A stretch of 35,559 nt of DNA from Agathobacter sp. (lineage in GTDB: Bacteria > Bacillota > Clostridia > Lachnospirales > Lachnospiraceae): positions 1 to 35,559 of the forward strand of contig JALEPP010000127.1 in NCBI GenBank assembly GCA_022767075.1. Reading direction: 5' to 3'. A model generated the notes under the pieces. The model ran no database searches, was not told the DNA's origin, and saw nothing but the letters and a program-made list of their open reading frames with translations. Shown here piece by piece: positions 25,789 through 33,671 of this stretch. The translations under genes were made by a program, and so were the position numbers. Position 1 is the stretch's first letter; the number at the start of each line of letters is the position of its first letter.

Positions 25789-26448
25789 ATGAAGATTAAC
25801 TGGGAAAACAAAGCCTTTCGAGGGATTAATAAGCTGTTGGATTTGTATTTGGCTGGATTTCTTTGGGTTGTATTTTGTATCCCGGTAGTGACAGTGGGAG
25901 CTTCTACTACCGCACTTTACTATACGGTTCGAAAGAGTATCAAAGGGGACCGGGGCTACGTCTGGGGAAACTTTTGGAGCGCCTTTAAGGACCATTTTTT
26001 GGATTCCGTCAAGATTACGGTAATCTTTGAAATTCTTCTGGGATTTGTGGTGTTGGACCGCAAAATTATGGAAAGCTTTTTGCAACAGGGAAGTAAGCTT
26101 GGACTGTTTTACTATTTCTTTTTGGTGCTTCAGTTTCTAATGATTGCATGGTGGCTATGGACGGCATTCTATCGCGCCCGTTTCACACAGACCTGGAAGC
26201 TGTCCATCAAAAACGCAGCCATCTTAACCTTTGCACATTTGCCGTGGACCATCGCCATGGTTGCCATCGTTATCCTGGTATCCATTGTGGTGTGGGCATC
26301 CATTTTTTACATGTTTATGATGCCATTGCTTCCGATGGTGCCATCCTTAGTGTGCTTTGGCTGTGATATCTTCCTGGAGCCAATCTTTAGACGCTATATG
26401 TCAGAGGAGGATTTAAAGGCTCAGGAGGAATTGGATAAGGAAAGATAA
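25789..26448 (+). CDS. DUF624 (YesL-like) membrane protein
   Basis: This 219-residue integral membrane protein has about five hydrophobic helices. MKINWENKAFRGINKLLDLYLAGFLWVVFCIPVVTVGASTTALYYT is the typical DUF624 N-terminus. The ATG at 25789 has GGAGG 8 bases upstream; the longer frame to 25762 starts on TTG without a ribosome site. These proteins occur next to polysaccharide ABC importers and glycosidases in Firmicutes (for example YesL beside rhamnogalacturonan genes), but their role is unknown, possibly helping transporter assembly. It stands alone between a terminator and a convergent gene. Confidence 0.88.
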   Translation: MKINWENKAFRGINKLLDLYLAGFLWVVFCIPVVTVGASTTALYYTVRKSIKGDRGYVWGNFWSAFKDHFLDSVKITVIFEILLGFVVLDRKIMESFLQQGSKLGLFYYFFLVLQFLMIAWWLWTAFYRARFTQTWKLSIKNAAILTFAHLPWTIAMVAIVILVSIVVWASIFYMFMMPLLPMVPSLVCFGCDIFLEPIFRRYMSEEDLKAQEELDKER

Positions 26449-26469
26449 AGAAGAGATTTACAGAAAAGG

Positions 26470-26503
26470 AAGGCCCTTATCTCCTACTGGGAGGTAAGGG
26501 CTT
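26470..26503. terminator. Shared terminator of the convergent genes
   Basis: The imperfect stem AAGGCCCTTATCTCC with GGGAGGTAAGGGCTT has a TACT loop. T-rich sequence follows on the minus strand (TTCCTTTTCT) and, weakly, on the plus strand. It lies between the DUF624 gene and the stop codon of the minus-strand hydrolase, whose TAG falls within the hairpin. Confidence 0.75.
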
Positions 26504-27566
26504 CTGTTATGGATTTCCGCAGGGCTGACAGGGTGGAGCCAATCATTTCCTTGGTCTGCATGTCAGCCTGATTTAATTTCTTAAGAATGCTCATGATGGT
26601 CTGAGGCTTGGTAAGATCTGTGATTTTTTCGGGCTTTGCATCCATAATAATTCCATATACGGCGGTGACAAATTCCTCTCTATCCTCCTTGGAAAGTCCC
26701 GCGAGCCAGGACCGGAGGGAGGTGTCTACAAATCGGCTTCCGGAATCTACGGAGTCTACCGTAAGGAAAGCGGGACCCTCCATTTCCCAGGAATATGGTT
26801 CATGCTGGGAGATTCCCATGTTGGAGCTCTTTACCACCTGATAAGGCTCCTCATGTTCCAATAGCATCCCCACAACGGAGGATTGTGGAACAAAGGTGTG
26901 AATCTTTGGAATAATGGCCTGATAACCAGGGGTTTCCAGGAATTTCTGCACAAAACCCGGACCGTCGTAATTATATACATCAACCAGACGCTTCTGGGTG
27001 CGTCCGTCCAGAGAAGCACCGGAGTAGAGCGAAAGATTTCCGCCCTTGGAGTGGCCACAGACAATAAATCTTCCCCGAAGAGCTCTGGTGGCTTCTTTTA
27101 GATATTCCATAGCATACTTCTGTCCGGGAAGCTCATCCATAAATCCAAGGTTCATGTCCTCCTTCCAGCCTACCAGAGTATGGTCGGTGCCGCGAAAGAT
27201 GACTGCGTAAAGCCCCCTCTCCAATCCAATGGTATAGGCGGCAAATTGCACCTCAATCTCCTGGTCAAGAATGGATCTGTGAGAAATCACAGGGAGGGAG
27301 CCATAGCGCTTGCTGTTTCCCATAAGCTGTAAAAGCATCTTGTCTTTCTCGGTTCGAATGCGTGAATTCTGTTCCTCCTGGGAACCGCTGAAGAACTGCC
27401 TGGAAAGCTCCTGAATGGTCACGAATGACTGAAAATCGTCACCGACCAAATCCCCAAAGCGGAGATAGGAAAAAGCAGAGAACACCAGTCCGTCCACTTC
27501 ATTGAAACCATCCACAGATAAGTCTAAATCCCCACGCCACTTGATATAGTCTAAAAGATTCCCCAT
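26484..27566 (-). CDS. DUF2974 (Mbeg1-like) alpha/beta hydrolase
   Basis: I place the start at 27566 (MGNLLDYIKWRGDLDLSVDGFNEVDGLVFSAFSYL), because AGGAGG is 5 bases upstream and the family begins with this motif. A longer frame to 27635 has no ribosome site. The 360-residue protein has the lipase-type nucleophile elbow GHSKGGN with catalytic serine, preceded by an FRGTDHTLVGWKEDMNLGF strand and oxyanion region. The later PYSWEM segment is typical of the family. Its substrate is unknown; no signal peptide is visible. It is the only gene other than the regulator on the minus strand of this locus. Nothing in its sequence ties it to arabinan, so it may be a bystander. Confidence 0.88.
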   Translation of the reverse strand: MGNLLDYIKWRGDLDLSVDGFNEVDGLVFSAFSYLRFGDLVGDDFQSFVTIQELSRQFFSGSQEEQNSRIRTEKDKMLLQLMGNSKRYGSLPVISHRSILDQEIEVQFAAYTIGLERGLYAVIFRGTDHTLVGWKEDMNLGFMDELPGQKYAMEYLKEATRALRGRFIVCGHSKGGNLSLYSGASLDGRTQKRLVDVYNYDGPGFVQKFLETPGYQAIIPKIHTFVPQSSVVGMLLEHEEPYQVVKSSNMGISQHEPYSWEMEGPAFLTVDSVDSGSRFVDTSLRSWLAGLSKEDREEFVTAVYGIIMDAKPEKITDLTKPQTIMSILKKLNQADMQTKEMIGSTLSALRKSITEALTSQ

Positions 27567-27698
27567 AAACGCCTCCTGAACAGGTATCTGTTCGCTAAGT
27601 CTTTCTGTTACTTCTATCATACTACGAATATCCATTTTGGGTAGTGGTTTTCACAGAAAAATTAGTCTAAATTTGGTTATATTTAACGAAATGTAAAA

Positions 27699-27754
27699 TA
27701 GTTTAGGGAAAAGTAAATAAAATCATTGAACCCAGGGTGAGAACCTATTATAAT
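27699..27754 (+). promoter_or_regulatory. Promoter and half-operator of the endo-arabinanase gene
   Basis: TTGAAC (27726-27731) and TATAAT (27749-27754) have ideal 17-bp spacing. Upstream, TAGTTTAGG (27699-27707) matches exactly, in reverse, the nine bases CCTAAACTA (30792-30800) before the GH127 gene; read as TTTAGG-GAAA-AGTAAA it is a degraded copy of the 6-4-6 palindrome. Another TCTAAA half-site is at 27666-27671. The leader to the ATG is about 60 bases. Confidence 0.6.
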
Positions 27755-27822
27755 AAGAAGGAAAAGAATGATATGTGCATGGCGAAAGGGATACGCTGCA
27801 CATAGGGAAAGGGGATTTTACC

Positions 27823-29385
27823 ATGAAAAAGAAGACTGTAATAGGAGGAATCCTGGGGGTTGCCATAGTAGCTGTGGCGGGGATTTTGATTTTTACAAAC
27901 AAGGATCGGTTTCTAAAGGAGGATACCAGTGGGATGGACTTTACCGTGAGCTATGAAGGGATTGCAACAAAGGATATCAGCTCAGGGGCGGCGGTTCATG
28001 ATCCGTCCATAGTAAAGGATGAGGATACCTACTATATTTTTGGCTCTCATATGGTGGGGGCAGCATCCACCGATCTGAGAGATTGGGATCAGTTTGGGGG
28101 AGGATATACCAAGAAAAATAGCATTTATGGAGATATTCTTACCAGAAACGAAGATATTTTCGCATATTCAGGAAATCGTAAGAGCGCCATTCCTACCGAT
28201 GACAAGAAGACACATGTGTGGGCGCCGGATGTGGTGTACAACCCTGTTATGGGAAAATGGATGATGTATTACTGTACCACCTCCACCTGGAACGCATCCA
28301 ACCTTTGCTTTGGGGTGTCAGATGCAGTGGATGGACCGTACGAATGGCAGTCGGCTTTGATCTACTCCGGCTTTACCAAGAAGAACATAGAGGACACCAA
28401 TGTGCTGGATGTGGTGGACGAAAAGTGGGTAAATGACCACTACTATTTCAGTGGGGAATACAATTATACCCAGTATCCAAATGCTATTGATCCGTCTATC
28501 TTTTTTGATCAGGATGAGAGAATGTGGATGGTATACGGCTCCTGGTCAGGAGGCATTTATCTGTTGGAGTTAGATCCGGCAACAGGCCAGGTGATTTTCC
28601 CGGAGGCGGACGAAGAGAACCAGGTTGACCCATACTTTGGAAAAAGACTTTTGGGCGGCGGACACAAATCCATTGAAGGACCGTATATCCAGTATGATGA
28701 GGCTACCGGTTACTATTACCTGTTCGTGTCTTATGGTGCCCTTACCAGTGATGGGGGATATCAGATTCGCGTGTTCCGATCAGAAACGGTAGACGGAGAG
28801 TATCTGGATATGAATGGAAAGAAACCACAGCTGATGGACGAGGAGCACAAGGCCTTCGGATTAAAGCTATCCGGCAACTACAACCTTCCAAGTCTTGCAC
28901 TTCCATATATGGCAACAGGCCACAACTCTGCGTTTGTGGATGACGATGGAAAGTTCTATGTGGTATATCATACCAGATTTGCCGATGGCACAGAGAACCA
29001 CTCTCCAAGAGTAAAGCAGGCTATTATGAACAAAGAAGGATGGCCTTGCATGCTTCCTTATGCAACGGACGGAGAGACCGTGTCAGAGACCGGCTATGAC
29101 AAGGATGAAGTAGTGGGAAGATACTACATGATCAATCAGGGAACCTCTATCAGCAATAAGATTGCAGAGCCGGTTATTGTATACCTGACCAAGAAGGGAA
29201 ATGTATTTGGAGAGGGAATAGAAGGAACCTGGGAGATGGAAGAAGGCACTTATTATATGAACCTGACCTATGGAGATGTTACCTACAGCGGAGGCTTCTG
29301 TCAGATGAAGGATGAAGCCGGTACAGAGGTTATGACATTTTCTGCAGTGGGAGAGAACAAGAGTATCTGGGGTGTAAAGTATTAG
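27823..29385 (+). CDS. Membrane-anchored GH43 endo-arabinanase
   Basis: This is an extracellular endo-1,5-alpha-L-arabinanase-type enzyme that would start arabinan breakdown at the surface. The ATG at 27823 (GGGAAAGGGG upstream) gives 520 residues. MKKKTVIGGILGVAIVAVAGI with hydrophobic residues 6-24 is an uncleaved signal-anchor or signal peptide without a lipobox. GH43 markers are base VHDPSIVKDEDTYYIFGSH, WAPDVVYNPVMGKWMMYY, AIDPSIFFDQ, acid SIEGPYIQYDEATGYYYLF, and GHNSAFVDDDGKFYVVYHTRF. The last 120 residues form the beta-rich C-terminal domain typical of AbnA-like enzymes (YYMINQGTSISNKIAEP onward). It has its own promoter. A small zinc-binding protein gene follows after 4 bases. Confidence 0.92.
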   Translation: MKKKTVIGGILGVAIVAVAGILIFTNKDRFLKEDTSGMDFTVSYEGIATKDISSGAAVHDPSIVKDEDTYYIFGSHMVGAASTDLRDWDQFGGGYTKKNSIYGDILTRNEDIFAYSGNRKSAIPTDDKKTHVWAPDVVYNPVMGKWMMYYCTTSTWNASNLCFGVSDAVDGPYEWQSALIYSGFTKKNIEDTNVLDVVDEKWVNDHYYFSGEYNYTQYPNAIDPSIFFDQDERMWMVYGSWSGGIYLLELDPATGQVIFPEADEENQVDPYFGKRLLGGGHKSIEGPYIQYDEATGYYYLFVSYGALTSDGGYQIRVFRSETVDGEYLDMNGKKPQLMDEEHKAFGLKLSGNYNLPSLALPYMATGHNSAFVDDDGKFYVVYHTRFADGTENHSPRVKQAIMNKEGWPCMLPYATDGETVSETGYDKDEVVGRYYMINQGTSISNKIAEPVIVYLTKKGNVFGEGIEGTWEMEEGTYYMNLTYGDVTYSGGFCQMKDEAGTEVMTFSAVGENKSIWGVKY

Positions 29386-29389
29386 GAAT

Positions 29390-29644
29390 ATGACAGAGCA
29401 AAAAAAGAAGGTCTGCAAACGCTGTCTCCTTAGGGAGATGGCGGAAGCAGACCGGGTAATGATTGAAAAATACAAAGCAGCAATCAAGGGAGAGGACCGG
29501 GTGCCGGAAGAACTCTACGAAAAGCGCCTGGCCACCTGCAAGGAGTGTGAGCACTTAAATGAAGGCACCTGCGGAGCCTGTGGCTGTTACGTGGAGCTTA
29601 GAGCCCTGGCGGAGGTGAGCCACTGCCCTTATAGCCGCTGGTAA
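29390..29644 (+). CDS. DUF6171-like small cysteine-rich protein
   Basis: This 84-residue protein has four cysteine clusters: CKRC (9-12), CKEC (about 50-53), CGACGC (about 61-66) and C79 near the end (HCPYSRW). It probably binds zinc or an iron-sulfur centre. The start MTEQKKKVCKRCLLREM overlaps no ORF and lies 4 bases after the arabinanase stop, with a weak GGA ribosome site, so it is probably translated by coupling. The family occurs widely in Clostridia; its function is unknown. The regulator gene on the opposite strand ends 17 bases downstream, and no terminator is evident between them. Confidence 0.8.
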   Translation: MTEQKKKVCKRCLLREMAEADRVMIEKYKAAIKGEDRVPEELYEKRLATCKECEHLNEGTCGACGCYVELRALAEVSHCPYSRW

Positions 29645-29661
29645 ATGTACGGATGAATTGC

Positions 29662-30609
29662 TTACTGTAAATGGTCGCCGTTTGTGGCCTGAGGATTGTC
29701 GATTGGGACATAATGGATGTTTACCTTGATGTCCTGTCCGTAGTTTCCGAAGGACTTACCGAAAATGGTGAGACCACCAACATTGGCAGCACTTTCATCT
29801 ATGCCGAGACGGAAACGGATATTGCTTCTGGAGTCCAGATGGAAGCTGTCGATGGTAACGTCGGAAATCTGAAGACCGTCGATGAAGGTTCCTTTGCGGT
29901 TAATTACTAACAGCTTCAATAAACCATATTGATTCCAGTTGGAATACCACCAGTCAGGGGTAAAAATGCCTCGGACATCTCCAAAATCTCCAGGGCTGGT
30001 CCACTGACCGATGCATACGTCATTGAGATAGAAGCTGATATCACTAGGCCAGTCGTTGTTGATACCGGGTGCTTCGGAGCTGAGCTCCATAGACATGGTA
30101 ATCTGAGTGATGCGCTGGGATGCAGGGATAAAATTCGGAATGACATATTCTACATATCCCTTTGTAAACCAGAGGATATCTGCATTGAAGCGATCCGGAT
30201 GCTCGAAATACCGAGGATCATCTACCTCTCCCACAATGTTCTGGGAAGAGGCTAATCCACAGGTAGGAGATATGCTGTGATCACAGTAGTGTCCGATCTT
30301 GATTTCGGTGCTGTACACATTGGCTTTGTCCTCCTTTTGAAGCTCCACAAGAATACTGTCGTGGGCCGGAGTGCAAAGCTTTTGGTTGCCATGACCTTCC
30401 GCTTCATTAGAGATTCGAACAAGGCCGGTGGATTCTAATTTCTTCATATGGCTTGTCAGAGCTCCGTTGGTAATGGAGAGGCGACTGGCCAATTCATTCA
30501 TGTTCATTGGACCATTCTCTAAGAGAATATTTAAAATTTCGATTCGTACTTCGGAACCTAAGGCTTTGAATACTTCAAGCCCGTCCGTTAGGGATGTAAT
30601 ACGTAACAT
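29662..30609 (-). CDS. ArsR-type HTH regulator with an unusual C-terminal ligand domain
   Basis: The N-terminal 75 residues are a winged helix of the ArsR/MarR-like type: VFKALGSEVRIEILNILLENGP, then MNELASRLSITNGALTSHMKKLESTGLVRI. Residues about 100-315 form a beta-rich domain with tryptophans and aromatic residues (RFNADILWFTKGYVEYVIPN, SFYLNDVCIGQWTSPGDFGD, DWWYSNWNQYGLLKLLVI) that resembles a carbohydrate-binding sandwich rather than a classic sensor. Cysteines in HYCDHSISPTC may bind metal. The ATG at 30609 has AGGAGG 4 bases upstream; the frame extends to a weaker TTG at 30624. Location and operator sites argue that it controls this arabinan locus. Its ligand, presumably arabinose or an oligomer, is inferred. 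Confidence 0.85.
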   Translation of the reverse strand: MLRITSLTDGLEVFKALGSEVRIEILNILLENGPMNMNELASRLSITNGALTSHMKKLESTGLVRISNEAEGHGNQKLCTPAHDSILVELQKEDKANVYSTEIKIGHYCDHSISPTCGLASSQNIVGEVDDPRYFEHPDRFNADILWFTKGYVEYVIPNFIPASQRITQITMSMELSSEAPGINNDWPSDISFYLNDVCIGQWTSPGDFGDVRGIFTPDWWYSNWNQYGLLKLLVINRKGTFIDGLQISDVTIDSFHLDSRSNIRFRLGIDESAANVGGLTIFGKSFGNYGQDIKVNIHYVPIDNPQATNGDHLQ

Positions 30610-30636
30610 ACGACCTCCTAACAATCTTACGTATAG

Positions 30637-30652
30637 TTTGGAAATATCTAAA
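30637..30652. promoter_or_regulatory. Operator palindrome at the regulator promoter
   Basis: TTTGGA-AATA-TCTAAA (30637-30652), with outer TAG and CTA extensions (30634-30655), matches the 6-4-6 palindrome at 19682-19697. It overlaps the start point of the regulator gene. Confidence 0.6.
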
Positions 30653-30656
30653 CTAA

Positions 30657-30684
30657 ATTATACTGAATCCCGTAAAAATGTCAA
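30657..30684 (-). promoter_or_regulatory. Promoter of the ArsR-type regulator gene
   Basis: On the minus strand, TTGACA (30684-30679) and TATAAT (30662-30657) have 16-bp spacing. The predicted start point, around 30650, falls in the operator palindrome at 30637-30652, a layout typical of autorepression. Confidence 0.7.
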
Positions 30685-30781
30685 TGTAGGTCATTATATG
30701 TTTACAAAAACTTAAAATAAAAGTAATAAATCGAAAAAGTGTATACAGGAAAATGCGTAAAATCGTTATTTGCCAAGATAC

Positions 30782-30797
30782 TTAAGATATACCTAAA
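30782..30797. promoter_or_regulatory. Operator candidate before the GH127 gene
   Basis: TTAAGA-TATA-CCTAAA (30782-30797), extended by CTA, is a degraded copy of the same palindrome. It would overlap the -35 element of a possible GH127 promoter (TTAAGA, then TATAAA at 30804-30809, 16-bp spacing). The rest of the divergent region 30610-30879 is AT-rich, and I see no gene in it. Confidence 0.5.
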
Positions 30798-30879
30798 CTA
30801 ATTTATAAATATTAAAAACTAACAACTGTTGCCTGTGGAATAAGCAAAAGAAATTCCAAGAAGCAAAGAAAGGGGAAAC

Positions 30880-32823
30880 ATGAGAAAAAGCAAATTACAG
30901 ACCATGGAACTCAACAAAGTCAGGGTAGAAGATTCCTTTTGGAATAAATACACTCGTCTGGTGACCAAGGAAATCATACCCTATCAGTGGAAGGCCTTAA
31001 ATGATGCCATACCGGACGCAGAGAAAAGCCATTGTATGGAGAATTTTCGTGTGGCGGCAAAGGAGACGGAAGGAACCTTTGAAGGCTTTGTTTTTCAAGA
31101 TACAGATTTGGCTAAATGGTTGGAAGCGGTGGCTTATTCTCTTTCCTATGAACCAAATCCAAAGCTGGAGGAGGTGGCAGATGAGGCCATTGAACTTGTA
31201 GGAAGGGCTCAGGAGGAAAATGGATATCTGGACACCTACTTTAGTATTCTCTATCCGGGAAAACAGTTCTGTAACCTGAAGGAGGGTCACGAGCTCTACA
31301 CCGCAGGGCATTTTATGGAGGCAGCGGTGGCCTATTATAAGGTCACAGGGAAAAGAAGGCTTTTGGAAATCATGGAGAAAGAAGCAGATCTGATCTGTCA
31401 GGTGTTCCATACAAAAGAGTATGAAAATGCGGTGCCGGGTCATGAGGAAGTGGAATTGGCGTTGGTGAAAATGGCTGAGGTTACCGGCAAAAATAAGTAC
31501 CTTCAGATGGCGAAGGATTTTGTGGAGCGCAGAGGCTGTGAGCCAAATTATCTGCGCCATGAACACGAGAAGGAAACCTATATTGATGTGTGGCATGATG
31601 TCAATATGTACAGGGATGCCTATGGTCAAAATCATTTGCCTGTAAGGGAACAAAAAACAGCAGAGGGTCATGCGGTGCGTGCGGTATATCTGTATTCCGG
31701 AATGGCAGACGTGGCATACGGATATGGGGATGAGAGCCTGTTTGACGCCTGTGAAACCCTCTATAACAACATTGTGGAGAAGCGTATGTACCTTACCGGA
31801 GGAATTGGTAGCTCCGGGATATTGGAACGGTTTACCACAGATTATGACCTCCCAAATGACAGGAATTACTCCGAAAGCTGTGCCTCCATCGGTCTTGCAA
31901 TGTTCTGCAGAAGAATGGCTCAGATTACCGGAGACGCAAAATATGTAGACACCATGGAACGGGCACTGATGAATACGGTGCTGTCCGGAATAGCCATGGA
32001 TGGAAAAAGCTTTTTCTATGTAAACCCGCTGGAGGTGTGGCCGGACAACTGTATGGATGGAACCTCCCTGGAACACGTAAAACCGGTGCGGCAAAAATGG
32101 TTTGGCTGCGCCTGCTGTCCGCCAAATATTGCCAGAACCCTGGCATCTCTGGGTGAATATCTGGCATTTACAGGGGAAAATGAGCTTTGGATCAATCTGC
32201 TGGTGGGTGGCCGGTTAGAGGTTACGTTTTCCGGAAAACAGGTAAGGGTGAAAATGGAAAGTCAATTTCCGTGGGAAGGAAGCTACGACCTTTCTTTTGA
32301 CGGGGAGGAGGCCGCAGAAGGGGTTCTTTATCTAAGAATTCCGGAGTATGGGCAAAATCCAAGAATCACCATAGATGGAGAATCGATTGCCTATACTGTG
32401 GAAAAAGGATATGCGGTATTGAGACAACCGTGGAAAAATCAGAAGGTATCCCTTCGGTTTGACATGCCGGCTCAATTTGTGCGGGCAAACCCAAGGGTGC
32501 GGGCGGATATCGGAAAGGTTGCAGTGGTAAAGGGACCATTGGTCTATTGCCTGGAGCAGCAGGACAATGGAGAGAACCTTCCGGGTATCTGGGTAGATAC
32601 CAAGGAGCCGCTACAGGAGGTGTTTGACAGCGAGCTTTTAGGTGGAGTCGTCAAAATTACCGCCAAAGGAAAGCGAATTCAGGAACAGGAGTGGACAGGA
32701 AGAAAGCTGTACGGAACGGGAAAGGTGTCATGGAAGGAGACCACGCTGACCTTGGTACCGTACGCAAACTGGGGAAATCGGATACCGGGAGAAATGCTGG
32801 TTTGGATGAAGGAACTGCACTAA
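30880..32823 (+). CDS. Beta-L-arabinofuranosidase, GH127
   Basis: The 647-residue protein has no signal peptide and should act inside the cell on beta-L-arabinofuranosides. The catalytic barrel carries the Zn-cysteine site of this family: E332 and C334 in SESCASIG, and the paired C412-C413 in FGCACCPPNIAR, equivalent to E338, C340, C417 and C418 of HypBA1. FEGFVFQDTDLAKWLEAVAYSL and GIGSSGILERFTTDYDLPNDR are also typical. Residues about 430 onward are the beta-sandwich (KVAVVKGPLVYCLEQQDN). AAAGGGGAAAC precedes the ATG. It is divergent from the regulator gene. Its neighbours degrade alpha-linked arabinan, so a beta-linked substrate widens the locus to other plant arabinosides. Confidence 0.93.
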   Translation: MRKSKLQTMELNKVRVEDSFWNKYTRLVTKEIIPYQWKALNDAIPDAEKSHCMENFRVAAKETEGTFEGFVFQDTDLAKWLEAVAYSLSYEPNPKLEEVADEAIELVGRAQEENGYLDTYFSILYPGKQFCNLKEGHELYTAGHFMEAAVAYYKVTGKRRLLEIMEKEADLICQVFHTKEYENAVPGHEEVELALVKMAEVTGKNKYLQMAKDFVERRGCEPNYLRHEHEKETYIDVWHDVNMYRDAYGQNHLPVREQKTAEGHAVRAVYLYSGMADVAYGYGDESLFDACETLYNNIVEKRMYLTGGIGSSGILERFTTDYDLPNDRNYSESCASIGLAMFCRRMAQITGDAKYVDTMERALMNTVLSGIAMDGKSFFYVNPLEVWPDNCMDGTSLEHVKPVRQKWFGCACCPPNIARTLASLGEYLAFTGENELWINLLVGGRLEVTFSGKQVRVKMESQFPWEGSYDLSFDGEEAAEGVLYLRIPEYGQNPRITIDGESIAYTVEKGYAVLRQPWKNQKVSLRFDMPAQFVRANPRVRADIGKVAVVKGPLVYCLEQQDNGENLPGIWVDTKEPLQEVFDSELLGGVVKITAKGKRIQEQEWTGRKLYGTGKVSWKETTLTLVPYANWGNRIPGEMLVWMKELH

Positions 32824-32837
32824 GCAGTTCCTTTTTT
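32809..32837 (+). terminator. Intrinsic terminator overlapping the GH127 stop
   Basis: AAGGAACTGC (32809-32818) pairs with GCAGTTCCTT (32824-32833) around ACTAA, then four more T. The stop codon begins in the loop, so termination is very tight behind GH127. Confidence 0.92.
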
Positions 32838-32850
32838 GCGATTTTTTCGG

Positions 32851-32856
32851 TATAAT
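32851..32856 (+). promoter_or_regulatory. -10 box immediately before the methyltransferase start
   Basis: TATAAT at 32851-32856 ends only 7 bases before the ATG at 32864, and no ribosome site is present between. The expected start point coincides with the initiator ATG. The -35 is weak (TTCCTT at 32828-32833, 17-bp spacing) and lies in the terminator's T-run. Confidence 0.6.
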
Positions 32857-32863
32857 AGTACCT

Positions 32864-33646
32864 ATGACAGAGTTAGAAAATTACTACAACAAATTTAATG
32901 AGGAAAAAAGATTGGATAGCAGGCATGGACAGGTAGAGTATATTACTTCCATGAAATACATCCACAAATATCTGGAACAGCTGGGAAAGAAGCCGGAGGA
33001 GATAAAGCTTCTGGACATAGGAGCAGGAACCGGCCGCTATAGCGTGCCCCTTGCAGAGGAAGGCTATGATGTCACCGCAGTGGAGCTGGTAAAGCATAAC
33101 CTGGGAAGACTCAAGCAGAAAAGTGATAAGGTGAAAGCGTACCAGAGAGATGCCAGAAAGCTCAATAAGATTCCGTCGGATACCTTTGATCTGACCCTGG
33201 TATTTGGTCCCTTGTATCATCTCCACAGCAAAGAGGACAAGGTAAAAGCGCTGATGGAGGCAAAGCGCGTCACCAGGCCGGGAGGATACATTCTGGTAGC
33301 CTATATTATGAACGAGTTCAGCGTCATTACCTATGGATTAAAGGAGCGTCACCTTTTAGAAGCAGTCCGGGAGGGAATGCTGGACGAGAGCTATCATACC
33401 ACCGATAAGGGAAATTCACTTTACAGCTTTGTACGTCTGGAGGATATTGATGCGCTCAACGAAGAGGTGGGGCTTACCAGATTGCAGATTATTGCGGCAG
33501 ATGGCATGGCGAACTATTTTCGGCCATTTTTAAATGCATTAACGGAGCCGGAGTTTGAGGAGTATGTGAAATATCATTTGTCTACCTGTGAGCGTATGGA
33601 TCTGATGGGAGCAAGCAGCCATACCGTGGACATTTTGCAAAAATAA
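32864..33646 (+). CDS. Class I SAM-dependent methyltransferase
   Basis: This 260-residue protein has the Rossmann-like SAM fold: motif I LLDIGAGTGRYSVPLA (about residues 45-60), an acidic motif II DVTAVELV, and FDLTLVFGPLYHL for motif IV. MTELENYYNKFNEEKRLDSRHG agrees with family N-termini, so the start at 32864 is right although no Shine-Dalgarno site precedes it. The substrate is unknown. It is separated from GH127 by a terminator and followed after 25 bases by a CapA-like gene, possibly in one transcript. Initiation is probably leaderless or coupled to an unusual start signal. Confidence 0.9.
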   Translation: MTELENYYNKFNEEKRLDSRHGQVEYITSMKYIHKYLEQLGKKPEEIKLLDIGAGTGRYSVPLAEEGYDVTAVELVKHNLGRLKQKSDKVKAYQRDARKLNKIPSDTFDLTLVFGPLYHLHSKEDKVKALMEAKRVTRPGGYILVAYIMNEFSVITYGLKERHLLEAVREGMLDESYHTTDKGNSLYSFVRLEDIDALNEEVGLTRLQIIAADGMANYFRPFLNALTEPEFEEYVKYHLSTCERMDLMGASSHTVDILQK

Positions 33647-33671
33647 ATCGCAAAGAGGGGAACTTTGAGGA

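Noticed and set aside
30997-32094. 365-residue minus-strand ORF inside GH127
   Set aside because: Antisense to a well-supported enzyme; the sequence is histidine- and cysteine-rich and shows no family motifs.
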